Shown here: positions 46,649-55,579 of the stretch, one piece after another | Position numbering within the stretch: the stretch's first letter is position 1 | Layout of the letters: each line of letters opens with the position of its first letter | Assembly: GCF_034096925.1 (NCBI RefSeq) | Contig: NZ_JAWZSQ010000007.1 | Span: forward strand, 62,001 to 126,000 | Direction of reading: 5' to 3' | Length of the DNA stretch: 64,000 nucleotides | Source of the DNA: Patulibacter defluvii | Lineage (GTDB): Bacteria > Actinomycetota > Thermoleophilia > Solirubrobacterales > Solirubrobacteraceae | Program-made: the position numbers and the translations under genes | Notes under the pieces: generated by a model | Told to the model about the DNA's origin: nothing | Database searches by the model: none | What the model saw: only the letters and a program-made list of their open reading frames with translations

Positions 46649-47428
46649 TCAGCCGCGGCGGCGCCCGGTCCCGCCGAGCGGCCGGCCGGCGGAGGCGGCC
46701 CGTCCCAGGCCGCCCAGGGCCCCGACCGCGACCAGCGCCGCGGCGGTCTTCAGGTGGGTCGCCAGCCGCTCCAGCCGGATCACCTCCCAGCCCTCCTCGC
46801 GCGCCACCCGGGCCAGCTCGCGGTCGGGGTTGACGGCCACCGGATGGCCGACCGCCCGCAGCATCGGCAGGTCGGACTCGCTGTCGGAGTAGGCCCACGA
46901 GGCGGACAGGTCGAGCCCGTCGCGCTCGGCCAGCCGCCGCATCGCCTCGACCTTGCCCTCGCGGTAGGTCATCGGGCCCGACAGCCGCCCGGTGTAGCGG
47001 CCGTCGACCGCCTCGAGCGGCGCGCCGAGGGCGCCGTCGAAGAACAGCACCCCGGCGATCATCGAGGCGGTCTCCTGGCTCGACGCGGTCACCACGTAGA
47101 CCGGCCGGCCCTCGTCCTGGTGCTCCCAGGCGATCGCCAGCATCTCGGGGTAGAGCCGCGGCAGCACGCCGGCCAGGACCCGCGGCGACAGCCGCTCGAA
47201 GTCGCGCACCCGCTGGCCGGCGAGGAACTCCCCCACCCGCTCCCAGACCTTGCGGGTCGACTCGTCGGTCGAGCCGCGGATCCGGAACTTCAGGTTCTCC
47301 CAGCCGTCCGCGGCCAGCCGCCGGCGCGAGATCAGCCCGTGGGCCGCCGCCGCCCGCGCCCAGTAGAACCCGGACGAGCCGGCGACCAGCGTCTTGTCGA
47401 GGTCGAAGAACGCGGCGGCGCGGGGCAC
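46649..47428 (-). CDS. HAD-IB family phosphatase (SerB-like)
   Basis: The 259-residue HAD hydrolase begins with the nucleophile motif AAFFDLDKTLVAGSSG (Asp pair DxD), followed by VYVVTASSQETA (motif II) and AYSDSESDLPMLRAVGHPVAVNPD (motif IV). This arrangement is typical of HAD-IB phosphatases that dephosphorylate lysophosphatidic acid or phosphoserine; the substrate is undetermined. The C-terminal 40 residues contain a hydrophobic helix, so membrane association is possible. The GTG at 47428 matches the conserved N-terminus. Upstream lies palindromic element copy 2. Confidence 0.88.
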   Translation of the reverse strand: MPRAAAFFDLDKTLVAGSSGFYWARAAAAHGLISRRRLAADGWENLKFRIRGSTDESTRKVWERVGEFLAGQRVRDFERLSPRVLAGVLPRLYPEMLAIAWEHQDEGRPVYVVTASSQETASMIAGVLFFDGALGAPLEAVDGRYTGRLSGPMTYREGKVEAMRRLAERDGLDLSASWAYSDSESDLPMLRAVGHPVAVNPDRELARVAREEGWEVIRLERLATHLKTAAALVAVGALGGLGRAASAGRPLGGTGRRRG

Positions 47429-47459
47429 GCCGCGGAGGTTAGCGAGGCCTCGGCCGTCG

Positions 47460-47508
47460 CTCGCGTGGCGGTCGGCCCCCAGCTGCCGGGGGCCGACCGC
47501 CACGCGAG
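47460..47508. repeat. 21-7-21 palindromic element, copy 2
   Basis: Perfect 21-bp arms (47460-47480, 47488-47508) and a 7-nt loop match the element at 2159. It lies 16 nt after the thiolase stop codon. No target-site duplication or transposase is visible. Confidence 0.9.
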
Positions 47509-47524
47509 GCGGCGGGGGTCGGCC

Positions 47525-48700
47525 TCAGCCGACCTTGATGACGACGGCGTCGCCCTGGCCGGTGCCGGAGCACGCGGTCGCGACGCCGATGCCGCCGCCG
47601 CGGCGGCGCAGCTCGAGCAGGGCCGAGCCGATGATCCGGGCGCCCGAGGCGCCGAGCGGGTGGCCGAGGGCGATCGCGCCACCGTTGACGTTGACCCGGT
47701 CCTCGTCGATGCCGAGATCCTTGATCGAGTTGAGGGCGACCGAGGCGAAGGCCTCGTTGATCTCCCAGACGTCGACGTCGGACGGCTTCAGGCCAGCCTT
47801 CTCGAGCGCCTTGTGCGACGCCTTGCCCGGCGTCGTCAGCAGGTTCGGGAACTCGCCGGCCGCCTGGCCGAAGGCCACGATCTCGCCGAGGACCTCCTTG
47901 CCGTTGGCCGCGGCCCACTCGTCGGAGGCGAGCACCAGCGCGCCGGCGCCGTCGTTGACGCCCGGCGAGTTGCCGGCCGTGTGGGTGCCGCCCTTGACCA
48001 GGCCCGGCAGCTTCGCCAGCGCCTCGATCGTCGAGCCGCGGCGCGGACCCTCGTCGGTGTCGACGACGGTGTCGCCCTTGCGGCCCTTGATCGTGACCGG
48101 GACGATCTCCTCGCCGAGGCGGCCGCCGTCGATCGCGTCGAGCGCCTTCTCGTGCGAGCGCAGCGCCCAGCGGTCGAGCTCCTCGCGCGACCAGCCGTGG
48201 GCGTCGGCGACCTCGGTCGTCTCGTCGAACATCTGGCGGTGGGTGAACGAGTTCGTCAGCCCGTCCAGGACCATCGAGTCGACCGTCTTGCCGTCGCCCA
48301 TCCGGTAGCCGAAGCGGGCGTTGGTCAGCAGGTAGGGCGCGAGCGACATCGACTCCATGCCGCCGGCGACGCCGACGCCCAGCTCGCCCGCGCGGACCAG
48401 CAGGTCGATGATCGCGGCCGAGCGGATGCTCGACGTACAGACCTTGTTGATCGTCTCCGAGCTGACGTGATCCGGGATCCCGGCGGCGATCTGCGCCTGG
48501 CGGGCGGTGATCTGACCCTGACCGGCCTGGATCACGTGGCCCATCACCACGTGCTCGATCTGCTCGGGCGCGACGCCGGCGCGCTCGAGCGCCCCCGTGA
48601 TCGCGATCCCGCCCAGCTCGACGGGCTTGACGGTGGAGAGGCCTCCGCCCAGCTTGCCAACGGGCGTGCGGGCGGAACTCAGGATGACGGTCTTGGCCAT
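47525..48700 (-). CDS. Acetyl-CoA acetyltransferase (thiolase)
   Basis: The 391-residue thiolase joins or splits acetoacetyl-CoA and related 3-ketoacyl-CoAs. The acyl-accepting cysteine is C88 in TINKVCTSSIRSAAI (a CTSS variant of the usual C-[GA]-S-G motif). The other motifs are WEINEAFASVAL, NVNGGAIALGHPLGASGAR and the second active cysteine in ATACSGTGQGDAVV. The ATG at 48700 is preceded by AAGGGAAG. It fits the fatty-acid and branched-chain metabolism suggested by the etf and mutase genes. Confidence 0.94.
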   Translation of the reverse strand: MAKTVILSSARTPVGKLGGGLSTVKPVELGGIAITGALERAGVAPEQIEHVVMGHVIQAGQGQITARQAQIAAGIPDHVSSETINKVCTSSIRSAAIIDLLVRAGELGVGVAGGMESMSLAPYLLTNARFGYRMGDGKTVDSMVLDGLTNSFTHRQMFDETTEVADAHGWSREELDRWALRSHEKALDAIDGGRLGEEIVPVTIKGRKGDTVVDTDEGPRRGSTIEALAKLPGLVKGGTHTAGNSPGVNDGAGALVLASDEWAAANGKEVLGEIVAFGQAAGEFPNLLTTPGKASHKALEKAGLKPSDVDVWEINEAFASVALNSIKDLGIDEDRVNVNGGAIALGHPLGASGARIIGSALLELRRRGGGIGVATACSGTGQGDAVVIKVG

Positions 48701-48780
48701 GATCAGTGCTTCCCTTGCTCGGAGGGGTGGAAGCATACGCGGGGCCGGCCGCCGACCCGACGCGCCCGTAGGCTGGACCG

Positions 48781-50340
48781 GTGTCCAGCCCCGCACCCGC
48801 CCGTTCCGCCACCCCCGACGTCCGCGCGCTGCGGGCCGACGACCCGGCCGCGGACGCCGTCGTGGTGGGCGTCTCCGGCGCCGGTCCGGTGGCCGCGCCG
48901 GACGCCGCGCCGCGGGCGCTGATCGAGGCGCTGCTGGAGGACGGCGAGGCCCGTCCCGCGCTCGGCCACGTGGCTCACCTGCGCGACGGCGACGGGGTCC
49001 GCTGGATCCTGGTCGGGGTCGGCGAGGACGGTCTCCGCCACGACGAGGACCGGCGGGTGGCGACCGGCGCGGCGCTGCGGCGGGCGGCCGACCTGCGGGC
49101 GCGCGCGGTGACGGTGGTGGTCGACGACGAGGACGGCGCCGCCGCGGTCGCCGAGGCGGCGGTGCTCGTCGCCCACCGGCCGGCGAAGGTCGACGGCCGC
49201 CCGAGCGCCGCCCTCCCCGACCGCGCCCAGGCGGTGGTGCCGACCCGCGCCGCCGACGCCGAGGCGGAGCAGCCGGCCGCCGCCGCGCCGCCGGCCGAGG
49301 GCGTCCGGATCGCCGGTCCGGGCGGCGCCGTCCCCGGCCCGTCGGCGAGCGCGGCGATCGCGGCGGCGGCGGTCGTGGCGGCGGCCCAGAACGAGGCCCG
49401 GCGACTGCAGCAGCTGCCGGCCAACCGGCTGACGCCGCGGGCGCTGGCGGTCGAGGCGCTGACGCTCGGCGACGAGATCGACGGGCTGCAGGTCGACGTC
49501 GAGCTGGGCGAGGCCGCCCTCCGCGCCCGCGGGATGGGGCTCTTCGCCGCGGTCGGGATGGGCAGCGTCGAGCCGCCGGCGCTGATCGTCGCCCGCTACG
49601 AGCCGGCCGCCGCGGCCGGCCCGCTGCTGGGCCTGATCGGCAAGGCGGTCACCTACGACAGCGGCGGCTACTCGCTGAAGACGCCGGCCGGGATGACGAA
49701 GATGAAGCTCGACATGTCGGGCGGGGCGGCGGTCCTGCAGGCGGTCGCGGCGATCGCCCGGCTGCGGCTGCCGGTGCGGGTGGTGGCGGTGATCGGCGCG
49801 ACCGAGAACCTGGTCGGGCCGGCGGCGATGAAGCCCGGCGACGTCTTCGTGGCCGCCAACGGGACCGCGGTCGAGGTCGTCAACACCGACGCCGAGGGCC
49901 GGCTGGTGCTGGCCGACGCGATGACCCACGCGCTGGCCCTGGGCGCCGAGCGGCTGATCGACGTCGCGACGCTGACCGGCGGCGTGACCGTCGCGCTGGG
50001 CAACTCCCACGCCGGCCTGCTCGGGCACGACGAAGGCTGGCTCGACACCGTCCGCGGCGCCGGCGAGCGGACCGGCGAGCGGGTCTGGCCGCTGCCGCTG
50101 GAGGACGAGCACCGCGACCTGCTGAAGAGCACCAGCGCCGACATGGTCAACAGCGGCGGCCGACCCGCCCACGCCAGCCAGGGCGCCGCCTTCCTGGAGC
50201 GGTTCGCGGGCGGGGTGCCGTGGGCCCACGTCGACATGGCGGCGATGTCGTCCGACCTGCCGCGGTCCTACCTGCGCAAGGGCCCCAGCGGCTGGGGCGT
50301 GCGGCTGCTGGTCGAGACCGCCCGGGCCGTCGCCGGCTGA
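48781..50340 (+). CDS. Leucyl aminopeptidase family M17
   Basis: The 519-residue two-metal aminopeptidase removes N-terminal residues. The C-terminal catalytic domain has GKAVTYDSGGYSLKTP (metal lysine and aspartate), MKLDMSGGAAVL, the family signature NTDAEGRLVLADAM, and LTGGVTVALGN. The N-terminal half is low-complexity and Ala-rich, as expected for the poorly conserved M17 leader domain. GTG start at 48781, divergent from the thiolase. It converges with phoX across element copy 3. Confidence 0.93.
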   Translation: MSSPAPARSATPDVRALRADDPAADAVVVGVSGAGPVAAPDAAPRALIEALLEDGEARPALGHVAHLRDGDGVRWILVGVGEDGLRHDEDRRVATGAALRRAADLRARAVTVVVDDEDGAAAVAEAAVLVAHRPAKVDGRPSAALPDRAQAVVPTRAADAEAEQPAAAAPPAEGVRIAGPGGAVPGPSASAAIAAAAVVAAAQNEARRLQQLPANRLTPRALAVEALTLGDEIDGLQVDVELGEAALRARGMGLFAAVGMGSVEPPALIVARYEPAAAAGPLLGLIGKAVTYDSGGYSLKTPAGMTKMKLDMSGGAAVLQAVAAIARLRLPVRVVAVIGATENLVGPAAMKPGDVFVAANGTAVEVVNTDAEGRLVLADAMTHALALGAERLIDVATLTGGVTVALGNSHAGLLGHDEGWLDTVRGAGERTGERVWPLPLEDEHRDLLKSTSADMVNSGGRPAHASQGAAFLERFAGGVPWAHVDMAAMSSDLPRSYLRKGPSGWGVRLLVETARAVAG

Positions 50341-50344
50341 CCGC

Positions 50345-50397
50345 GGCTCGCGTGGCGGATCGGCCCCGAGGGGTGGGGCTGATCCGCCACGCGAGCC
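50345..50397. repeat. 21-7-21 palindromic element, copy 3 (23-bp arms)
   Basis: Arms 50345-50367 and 50375-50397 pair over 23 bp with one G-T wobble around a 7-nt loop, matching copies 1, 2 and 4. It lies between the convergent aminopeptidase and phoX genes, 17 nt past the phoX stop on one side and 4 nt past the aminopeptidase stop on the other. Confidence 0.9.
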
Positions 50398-50414
50398 AGG
50401 GCCGGGGCAGGGGG

Positions 50415-52715
50415 TCAGCGGATCGTGAAGGCGTCCGAGCGGCGGACGACCTTCGGCGTGCCGTCGACCGGCTTCACGATCAGCCGCGCCTGACCCCGCA
50501 GCGTCCGGCCGCGGCGGGTCCGCAGCGCGGCGCGGGCGACGGTGCCGGGCCGCAGGGTGACGCTGCCGCTGCCCGCCTGGACCGTCTTGCGGACGCGGGC
50601 GACGGTCAGCAGCCGCGACTTCAGCCGTCCGACCTTCGGCAGCCGCACGTAGAGGATCACCTCGATCCGGGCCGCCTCGCGGACGCGGTACTTCGCCTTC
50701 ACGCCCTTGGAGAGCAGCGTCGCCAGCGACACCTTCTCCGGGACGTCGACCGCGGTCTTGCCGGACGGCTGGCCGGGCTTCGGGTCGGGGCCCGGGCCGG
50801 GACCGGGCGGGATCGTCGTGTCCCCCGGGTCGTCGCCCTTCTTGACGCGGGTGATCGCGACCGTCGCCGGGCGGGGCAGCGACGGGTTGACGCCGGCGGT
50901 CTTGTTGCCGGCCGGCCACCAGCTGGAGTAGGTGGCCGGGTCGCCGTAGACGCCGCCGCTGGCCGGGGTCTCCTCGCCCGGGTGCTGGACGTTGACGAAC
51001 AGCGTCGACTCGTCGGCGTCGAAGTAGGGCCCGGTGCCCTCGGCCTCGACCGGCATGTTCGCGAACCGGAACGCGACGCCGGCGTTGGGGCCGGAGCGCG
51101 GGATCATGAAGACCGCGTTGTTCTGGTGGTACTGGTAGTGGGCGGCCGACGGCTTGTTCAGCGAGCTGGACGAGATGTCGGTCACCACCCAGAGGTTGTT
51201 CGCCGAGTCGAAGACCAGGTTGTCGCAGGAGGAGAAGCCCTGCTCGCCCGCGCCGGCGCGCCCGGTCGGCCCGCCGTCGGCGTAGTCCTGCCAGGTGAAG
51301 GTCAACGCCGTCGGGTCGTTGCCGGCCTCGACCAGCTTGCGGATCGAGCCGTGGTAGTCCCAGACGTTGCTGCCGGTGTTGTTGGTGAACGACACGTAGA
51401 CGGTGCCGTCGGCGTCGACCTCGACGTCCTCGGGCCGGTTGGTGGCGAAGTGGAGGTCGTACTGGGCGCTGCCGATCCGGGCCCGCAGCAGCGCCGCGGT
51501 GTCGACCAGCTCGTTCTGCTCGACCTTCACCCACTCGCCGCTGCCCGACTCGGGGGTGACGAGCGCGCCGCCCGCCTTGCCGGCGTCCTGGCTGGCGAAG
51601 CGGCGGCGGCCCTCGGGCGACCACTTGGCGATGTAGAGCGTGCCCTGCTCCAGGATCCGCAGGTTGTGGCTGCGGCGGCCGGGCAGGAACTCGCGGTCGC
51701 TGACGAACTTGTAGACGCCCTCGCCGGCCTTGTCGTCGCCCATGTAGAGGACGAACTTCTTGCCGGCGACGTGGCGGAAGGCGGTGTTCTCGTGCCGGAA
51801 GCGACCGAGCGCGGTGTGCTTGCGCGGCGTCGAGGAGGGGTCGTACGGGTCGTGCTCGACCACCCAGCCGTAGTGGGCGAAGGTCTTCTCGTCGTAGCGG
51901 TCGTTGCCGGCCCCGTGCTTCCAGCCGTAGGCGAAGGCCGAGTCGTCGCCCCAGTAGCCGTCGTAGTTCTCCTCGCAGGAGAGCGTGGTTCCCCAGGGCG
52001 TGATGCCGCCCGAGCAGTTGGCCAGCGAGCCGGCGGCGGTGGTCTCGATGGTGAGGTTGGCGCCGCCGACGACCTGGGTGGTGCCACGCAGCGGACCGGT
52101 GATCTCGCAGGCGGGGGCGCCGCCGGTGATCCGGCGGTTGTAGGGCGAGGGCGAGACGACCTGCCAGAGCCCGTCGACCCGCCGGATGTGGAGGATCGAG
52201 TTGCCGACCGCGTCCTTCTCGAGCGCGATCTGCTCCTCGGTCTTCGTCTTCGGGTCCTTGTTGCCGTGCTGGAAGAACGGCGCCGGGTACTCGTGGTTGA
52301 CGAACAGCAGGCCCTCGTCCGGCTTGCCGTCGAGCTTCAGGAAGGCCAGGAAGTCGTTGTTGAAGCCGTAGCGCAGCTTGGTGCCGTCGCTGTTGGCGAA
52401 CTCGTCGCCCCACTTGATCAGCACGTCGGCCCGGAAGCCCTCGGGCACCTGGACCTGGTCGGCGCTGGAGGCCGCGATCGCCGTGAACTCCGAGAACCGG
52501 GTCGGTGGACCGGCGGCGACGGCGCTATCGCCCAGCAGGTCGGTGATCCCGGCCCCGTCGAGCGCCACGGCGGCGGCGGTGCTGGCGCCGGCGGCGGCGA
52601 CGCCGCGGATGAACGAGCGGCGGGTCCGCCCGGCCTGCGGGTGCTGGCCGGTCGCGGGATCGACGGGAACGAGGGACTCCGGACGCGGGGCGTCCGAGGC
52701 GGGCGACGTGGGCAC
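50415..52715 (-). CDS. phoX: TAT-exported PhoX-family phosphatase (DUF839)
   Basis: The 766-residue extracytoplasmic protein has a twin-arginine signal near residue 33 (TRRSFIRGVAAAG) and a PhoX (DUF839) beta-propeller. Markers include LLFVNHEYPAPFFQHG, TLSCEENYDGYWGDD, NRPEDVEVDADGTVYVSFTNN and LVFDSANNLWVVTD. Known PhoX enzymes hydrolyse phosphate esters using Fe3+ and Ca2+. The C-terminal 100 residues form an Ig/Rib-like Arg-rich domain. GTG start at 52715 with GGAG upstream. PHO-box-like repeats lie 114-142 nt before the start. It follows the EfeOB-like operon on the same strand. Confidence 0.92.
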   Translation of the reverse strand: MPTSPASDAPRPESLVPVDPATGQHPQAGRTRRSFIRGVAAAGASTAAAVALDGAGITDLLGDSAVAAGPPTRFSEFTAIAASSADQVQVPEGFRADVLIKWGDEFANSDGTKLRYGFNNDFLAFLKLDGKPDEGLLFVNHEYPAPFFQHGNKDPKTKTEEQIALEKDAVGNSILHIRRVDGLWQVVSPSPYNRRITGGAPACEITGPLRGTTQVVGGANLTIETTAAGSLANCSGGITPWGTTLSCEENYDGYWGDDSAFAYGWKHGAGNDRYDEKTFAHYGWVVEHDPYDPSSTPRKHTALGRFRHENTAFRHVAGKKFVLYMGDDKAGEGVYKFVSDREFLPGRRSHNLRILEQGTLYIAKWSPEGRRRFASQDAGKAGGALVTPESGSGEWVKVEQNELVDTAALLRARIGSAQYDLHFATNRPEDVEVDADGTVYVSFTNNTGSNVWDYHGSIRKLVEAGNDPTALTFTWQDYADGGPTGRAGAGEQGFSSCDNLVFDSANNLWVVTDISSSSLNKPSAAHYQYHQNNAVFMIPRSGPNAGVAFRFANMPVEAEGTGPYFDADESTLFVNVQHPGEETPASGGVYGDPATYSSWWPAGNKTAGVNPSLPRPATVAITRVKKGDDPGDTTIPPGPGPGPDPKPGQPSGKTAVDVPEKVSLATLLSKGVKAKYRVREAARIEVILYVRLPKVGRLKSRLLTVARVRKTVQAGSGSVTLRPGTVARAALRTRRGRTLRGQARLIVKPVDGTPKVVRRSDAFTIR

Positions 52716-52828
52716 GGCGGCTCCAGGGGGCGTGAGGGAGACGCGGGCCCGACGGCGCGGTTGGCGCCGCCGCGCCCGCATGGCACGTTCACGCTAGTTC
52801 GGCGCGTGGGCCGCTCCTGTGGCCGCGG

Positions 52829-52857
52829 TGTGAGCAGCCTGTGACGATCCGGTGATC
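52829..52857 (-). promoter_or_regulatory. PHO-box-like triple direct repeat upstream of phoX
   Basis: In the gene sense three 7-mers with a TCAC core recur every 11 nt: GATCACC (52857-52851), CGTCACA (52846-52840), GCTCACA (52835-52829). Actinobacterial PhoP boxes consist of 11-nt direct repeats of GTTCACC type, so this fits phosphate-starvation control of phoX. PhoP itself is not in the window. Confidence 0.5.
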
Positions 52858-52890
52858 GCGAAACGGCGGGCCGCGCGGGGCGGGGCCGCG

Positions 52891-54126
52891 TCAGACGAAC
52901 AGCCCCGACCCGACCCAGTCCTGCGGATCGGCGGCCCCGGGCGGCAGGAAGAAGTAGCCGCCGCCGGTCGGGCGGACGTAGTCGATCAGCGGCTCGCCGG
53001 CCAGCCGTCGCTGGATCGCACCGAACTGGCGGTCGAGGTCGCGCTGGAAGCAGGCGAAGGCCAGCCCCATGTCGAGCTGGCCGGCCGGGTCGATGCCGCG
53101 CGAGTAGTTGTAGGACCGGCGCAGGATCCGCTCGCCCTCGGTCGCCGGCGTGCGCGGGCGAGCCAGCCGGATGTGGGCGTCGAGCGGGATCCGCTCGCCC
53201 TTCGGGTCGCTGGCGTAGCCGGGATCGTCGGCCTCGCGCCGACGGCCGAGCGGCGCCCCGCGCGCCTTGTCGCGGCCGATCATCAACTCCTGCTCGTCGC
53301 GCGAGACCCGGTCCCAGAACTCGACCCGGTTGCGGATCACGCGGACGGCCGCGAAGGTGCCGCCGACCGTCCACGCCGGTCCGTCGCCGCGGCCGGTCCA
53401 GACCAGGCGGTCCATCAGGCGACGATCGCCGACGTCGGGGTTGGCGGTGCCGTCCTTGAAGCCCAGCAGGTTGCGGCCGGCGCCCGCCTCGCGGGCCGGG
53501 TCGGGCAGGAAGCCCTCGACCTTCCAGCGCGGCGCCAGCACCGGCCGGGTCGCGCGCAGCAGGTCGCGCAGCGCGTTGAGCAGGGTCTCGCTGCTGTTGG
53601 CGCAGAGCTGCAGCAGCACGTCGCCGTGGCAGGCGGCCGGGTCGAGGTCGTCGTCGGGGAAGGCCGGCATCGCCGTCAGGCCGCTCGGGCGCCGGTCGCC
53701 GAGCCCGAAGCGGCGGTCGAAGAGCGACGCGCCGAGGCCGACCGTGACCGTCAGCGCGTCCGGCGGCGCCAATGGCCCGAGGACGCCCGTCTCCGGCGTC
53801 GGCCCCTCCCCCGGCGATCCCAGCAGCGCGTGGTGGCCGGCCGTCAGCAGCCGCGCCCGCTCGGAGAGCGCCCGCAGGCCCTCGGCCAGCTCGGAGCGCG
53901 ATTCCGTGATCGCGTCGAGCGCGACGAAGATCGCCTGCGGCGGGCGCGGGGTCAGGATCCCCGCCTGGTGCGGGCCCTCGAACGGGATCCGCGTCCGCAG
54001 CCCGGAGCCGTCGGCCGCCGGGGCCGGTGCGGCGACGGCGTCGGACGGACCGCCGCCCGCGACCCGGTCGACGGCCGCCCCGGCGCCGAGCAGCGCTCCG
54101 GCGGCGAGGAACTGGCGGCGCTTCAT
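52891..54126 (-). CDS. efeB: Dyp-type heme peroxidase, EfeB/DEH-like, TAT-exported
   Basis: The 411-residue peroxidase starts MKRRQFLAAGALLGAG, a twin-arginine signal. The Dyp signature GFKDGTANPD (GxxDG) and the heme-ligand region IPLDAHIRLARPR are both visible, as is the C-terminal GGGYFFLPPGA. EfeB proteins use peroxide and take part in iron or heme acquisition with EfeO. The start overlaps the efeO stop by 4 nt. It is the last gene of the overlapping operon. Confidence 0.93.
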   Translation of the reverse strand: MKRRQFLAAGALLGAGAAVDRVAGGGPSDAVAAPAPAADGSGLRTRIPFEGPHQAGILTPRPPQAIFVALDAITESRSELAEGLRALSERARLLTAGHHALLGSPGEGPTPETGVLGPLAPPDALTVTVGLGASLFDRRFGLGDRRPSGLTAMPAFPDDDLDPAACHGDVLLQLCANSSETLLNALRDLLRATRPVLAPRWKVEGFLPDPAREAGAGRNLLGFKDGTANPDVGDRRLMDRLVWTGRGDGPAWTVGGTFAAVRVIRNRVEFWDRVSRDEQELMIGRDKARGAPLGRRREADDPGYASDPKGERIPLDAHIRLARPRTPATEGERILRRSYNYSRGIDPAGQLDMGLAFACFQRDLDRQFGAIQRRLAGEPLIDYVRPTGGGYFFLPPGAADPQDWVGSGLFV

Positions 54127-55103
54127 CGGCTCGCTCCTCCGGTCTCGATCGCGCGCTTGAGCGGGCGCGGAGGCCGCGGGTCGGTCAGCTCGGGGACGAC
54201 GGCCAGGGCCTCGGCCGCCGCTGCGGTCAGGCCGGAGATCCGCTCGCGATCGCGCTGGCCGAGCGCGTCCCAGCGCGGCAGCCGTCCGCCCGCGCGAACG
54301 CCGTCGAGCGCCCGCTGCAGACGCCCGATCGCCCGCCAGCACTGCTGGACGGCGACCGGATCGCGCTGCCGGGCCAGGCCGGCGATCGTCCCCAGCAACA
54401 GCCGCGTGCCGGCGAGGTTGCCGGCGAGGGCGTTGAGCGCCGCCCCGCTCCACGGGCTGGCCTGCTCGGAGAGCTGCAGCGCCAGCGTGTCCTCGAGCAC
54501 CTCGTGCGCGCGCAGCACGTAGTCGAGCGGGTCGATCTCGGCCCGGCCGACGTGGCGGCGCAGGCGGGCGACCGCGGCGTCCAGCCGTGCGACCCGTCCA
54601 GCCGCGGCGCGGACCGGCTGCCCGCTCCAGAGCGTCATCTCGACCCGGTGCAGGCCCGCGAAGCGGGGCGAGCGAACGCCGCCGGCCAGCCCGCCGGCGC
54701 GACCGTTGACCGCCTGGTCGAGGGCGCCGAACGCCCCGTAGGCCGCGCCGATCGTCTCGTAGCGGTACTGGGCCCGCAGCCAGGCCGCGCGCGCAGCGGC
54801 CCGATCGTTCGCCGCGACCGCGCGCCGCAGCCCGCGCAGGTCGCCCCGCATCACCGTCAGCTGGCGGCGCACGTGCCGGCGGTAGGTCGCGATCGGCCGG
54901 CGCAGGTCGGCCGGGGTGACCGGATCGACGTTGCCGGGGATCGGGCTGCGCTTGTCGTACGTCTGCGCTCCCCGCGCGGCGACCGCGGCGGTCGTGGCGG
55001 GCGGCGCGTCGTCCCCGCCGCAGCCCGCGAGGCCGGCCAGGGCCGCGACCACCGCGAGCCAGGCGCAGCGGCGGCCGACCACCGGACGTCGCGGCCTCAG
55101 CAC
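54123..55103 (-). CDS. efeO: EfeO-like imelysin/M75 lipoprotein
   Basis: The 326-residue lipoprotein has lipobox LAGLAGC near residue 20. The body is the M75/imelysin helical domain of EfeO: HRxE-type motif in FAGLHRVEMTLWSG (metal site), AYGAFGALDQAVNG and DPLDYVLRAHEVLEDTLALQL. EfeO captures extracellular iron for EfeU. No N-terminal cupredoxin domain is present and no efeU is in the window. The GTG at 55103 overlaps the preceding lipoprotein stop by 7 nt; the efeB start overlaps its own stop by 4 nt. Confidence 0.83.
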   Translation of the reverse strand: MLRPRRPVVGRRCAWLAVVAALAGLAGCGGDDAPPATTAAVAARGAQTYDKRSPIPGNVDPVTPADLRRPIATYRRHVRRQLTVMRGDLRGLRRAVAANDRAAARAAWLRAQYRYETIGAAYGAFGALDQAVNGRAGGLAGGVRSPRFAGLHRVEMTLWSGQPVRAAAGRVARLDAAVARLRRHVGRAEIDPLDYVLRAHEVLEDTLALQLSEQASPWSGAALNALAGNLAGTRLLLGTIAGLARQRDPVAVQQCWRAIGRLQRALDGVRAGGRLPRWDALGQRDRERISGLTAAAAEALAVVPELTDPRPPRPLKRAIETGGASR

Positions 55104-55579
55104 GGGCGCCCCACGGCCTGCACGACGTTCAGCGGGTCCTCGGCGTAGGAGCGGATCGTCGCGTCGTAGATCGTGTCGCGCGCCGGCTCGGCCGCCGCCA
55201 CGAAGCAGCCGCCCGGACGCAGCCGCACGCGGTAGGCGGTCCGCTGGCGGACCCGGTCGACCGTCCGCCAGCGGACCAGGCAGCGGGTCGCGCCGGCCCC
55301 GCGGAGGGTGCAGCGAACGCCGTCGACGACGCCGGTCGGCAGCGGCTGTCCCAGGTCCTTCGCGTCGTCGGACTGCTGGCTCATCACCGCCACCCGGTAG
55401 AGCCCGGCCCGGACGCCGTTGCCCAGCGCCCGCTCGAGGCCGAACCGGTCCAGCGACGGACCGACCGCCGCGCGGACCCGCGCGGCGGTCGTGGTGGTAC
55501 CGCGGTCGTCGTTGCCGCACCCGGCCAGCGCCGCGAGGGCGATCGCGGCGAGGGCCGGAGCGACACCGGAGCGCCTCAT
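55097..55579 (-). CDS. Small lipoprotein of the PhoX-like/EfeOB operon, unknown
   Basis: The 160-residue predicted lipoprotein has signal MRRSGVAPALAAIALAALAGC (lipobox LAGC). The mature part contains four further cysteines (residue patterns RCTLRGAG, TRCLVRW, GGCFVAA, GRPC), probably two disulfides. No family is recognised. Its ATG overlaps the upstream PhoX-like gene by 4 nt and its stop overlaps the EfeO gene by 7 nt. It is therefore translated as part of that unit, and a role in the same extracellular process is inferred. Confidence 0.8.
   Translation of the reverse strand: MRRSGVAPALAAIALAALAGCGNDDRGTTTTAARVRAAVGPSLDRFGLERALGNGVRAGLYRVAVMSQQSDDAKDLGQPLPTGVVDGVRCTLRGAGATRCLVRWRTVDRVRQRTAYRVRLRPGGCFVAAAEPARDTIYDATIRSYAEDPLNVVQAVGRPC

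Noticed and set aside
48597..52844. 1415-codon plus-strand open frame
   Set aside because: It is antisense to phoX and shifted against the aminopeptidase; it has the low-complexity Arg/Gly/Ala composition of frame shadows in GC-rich DNA, and real motifs lie in the other frames.
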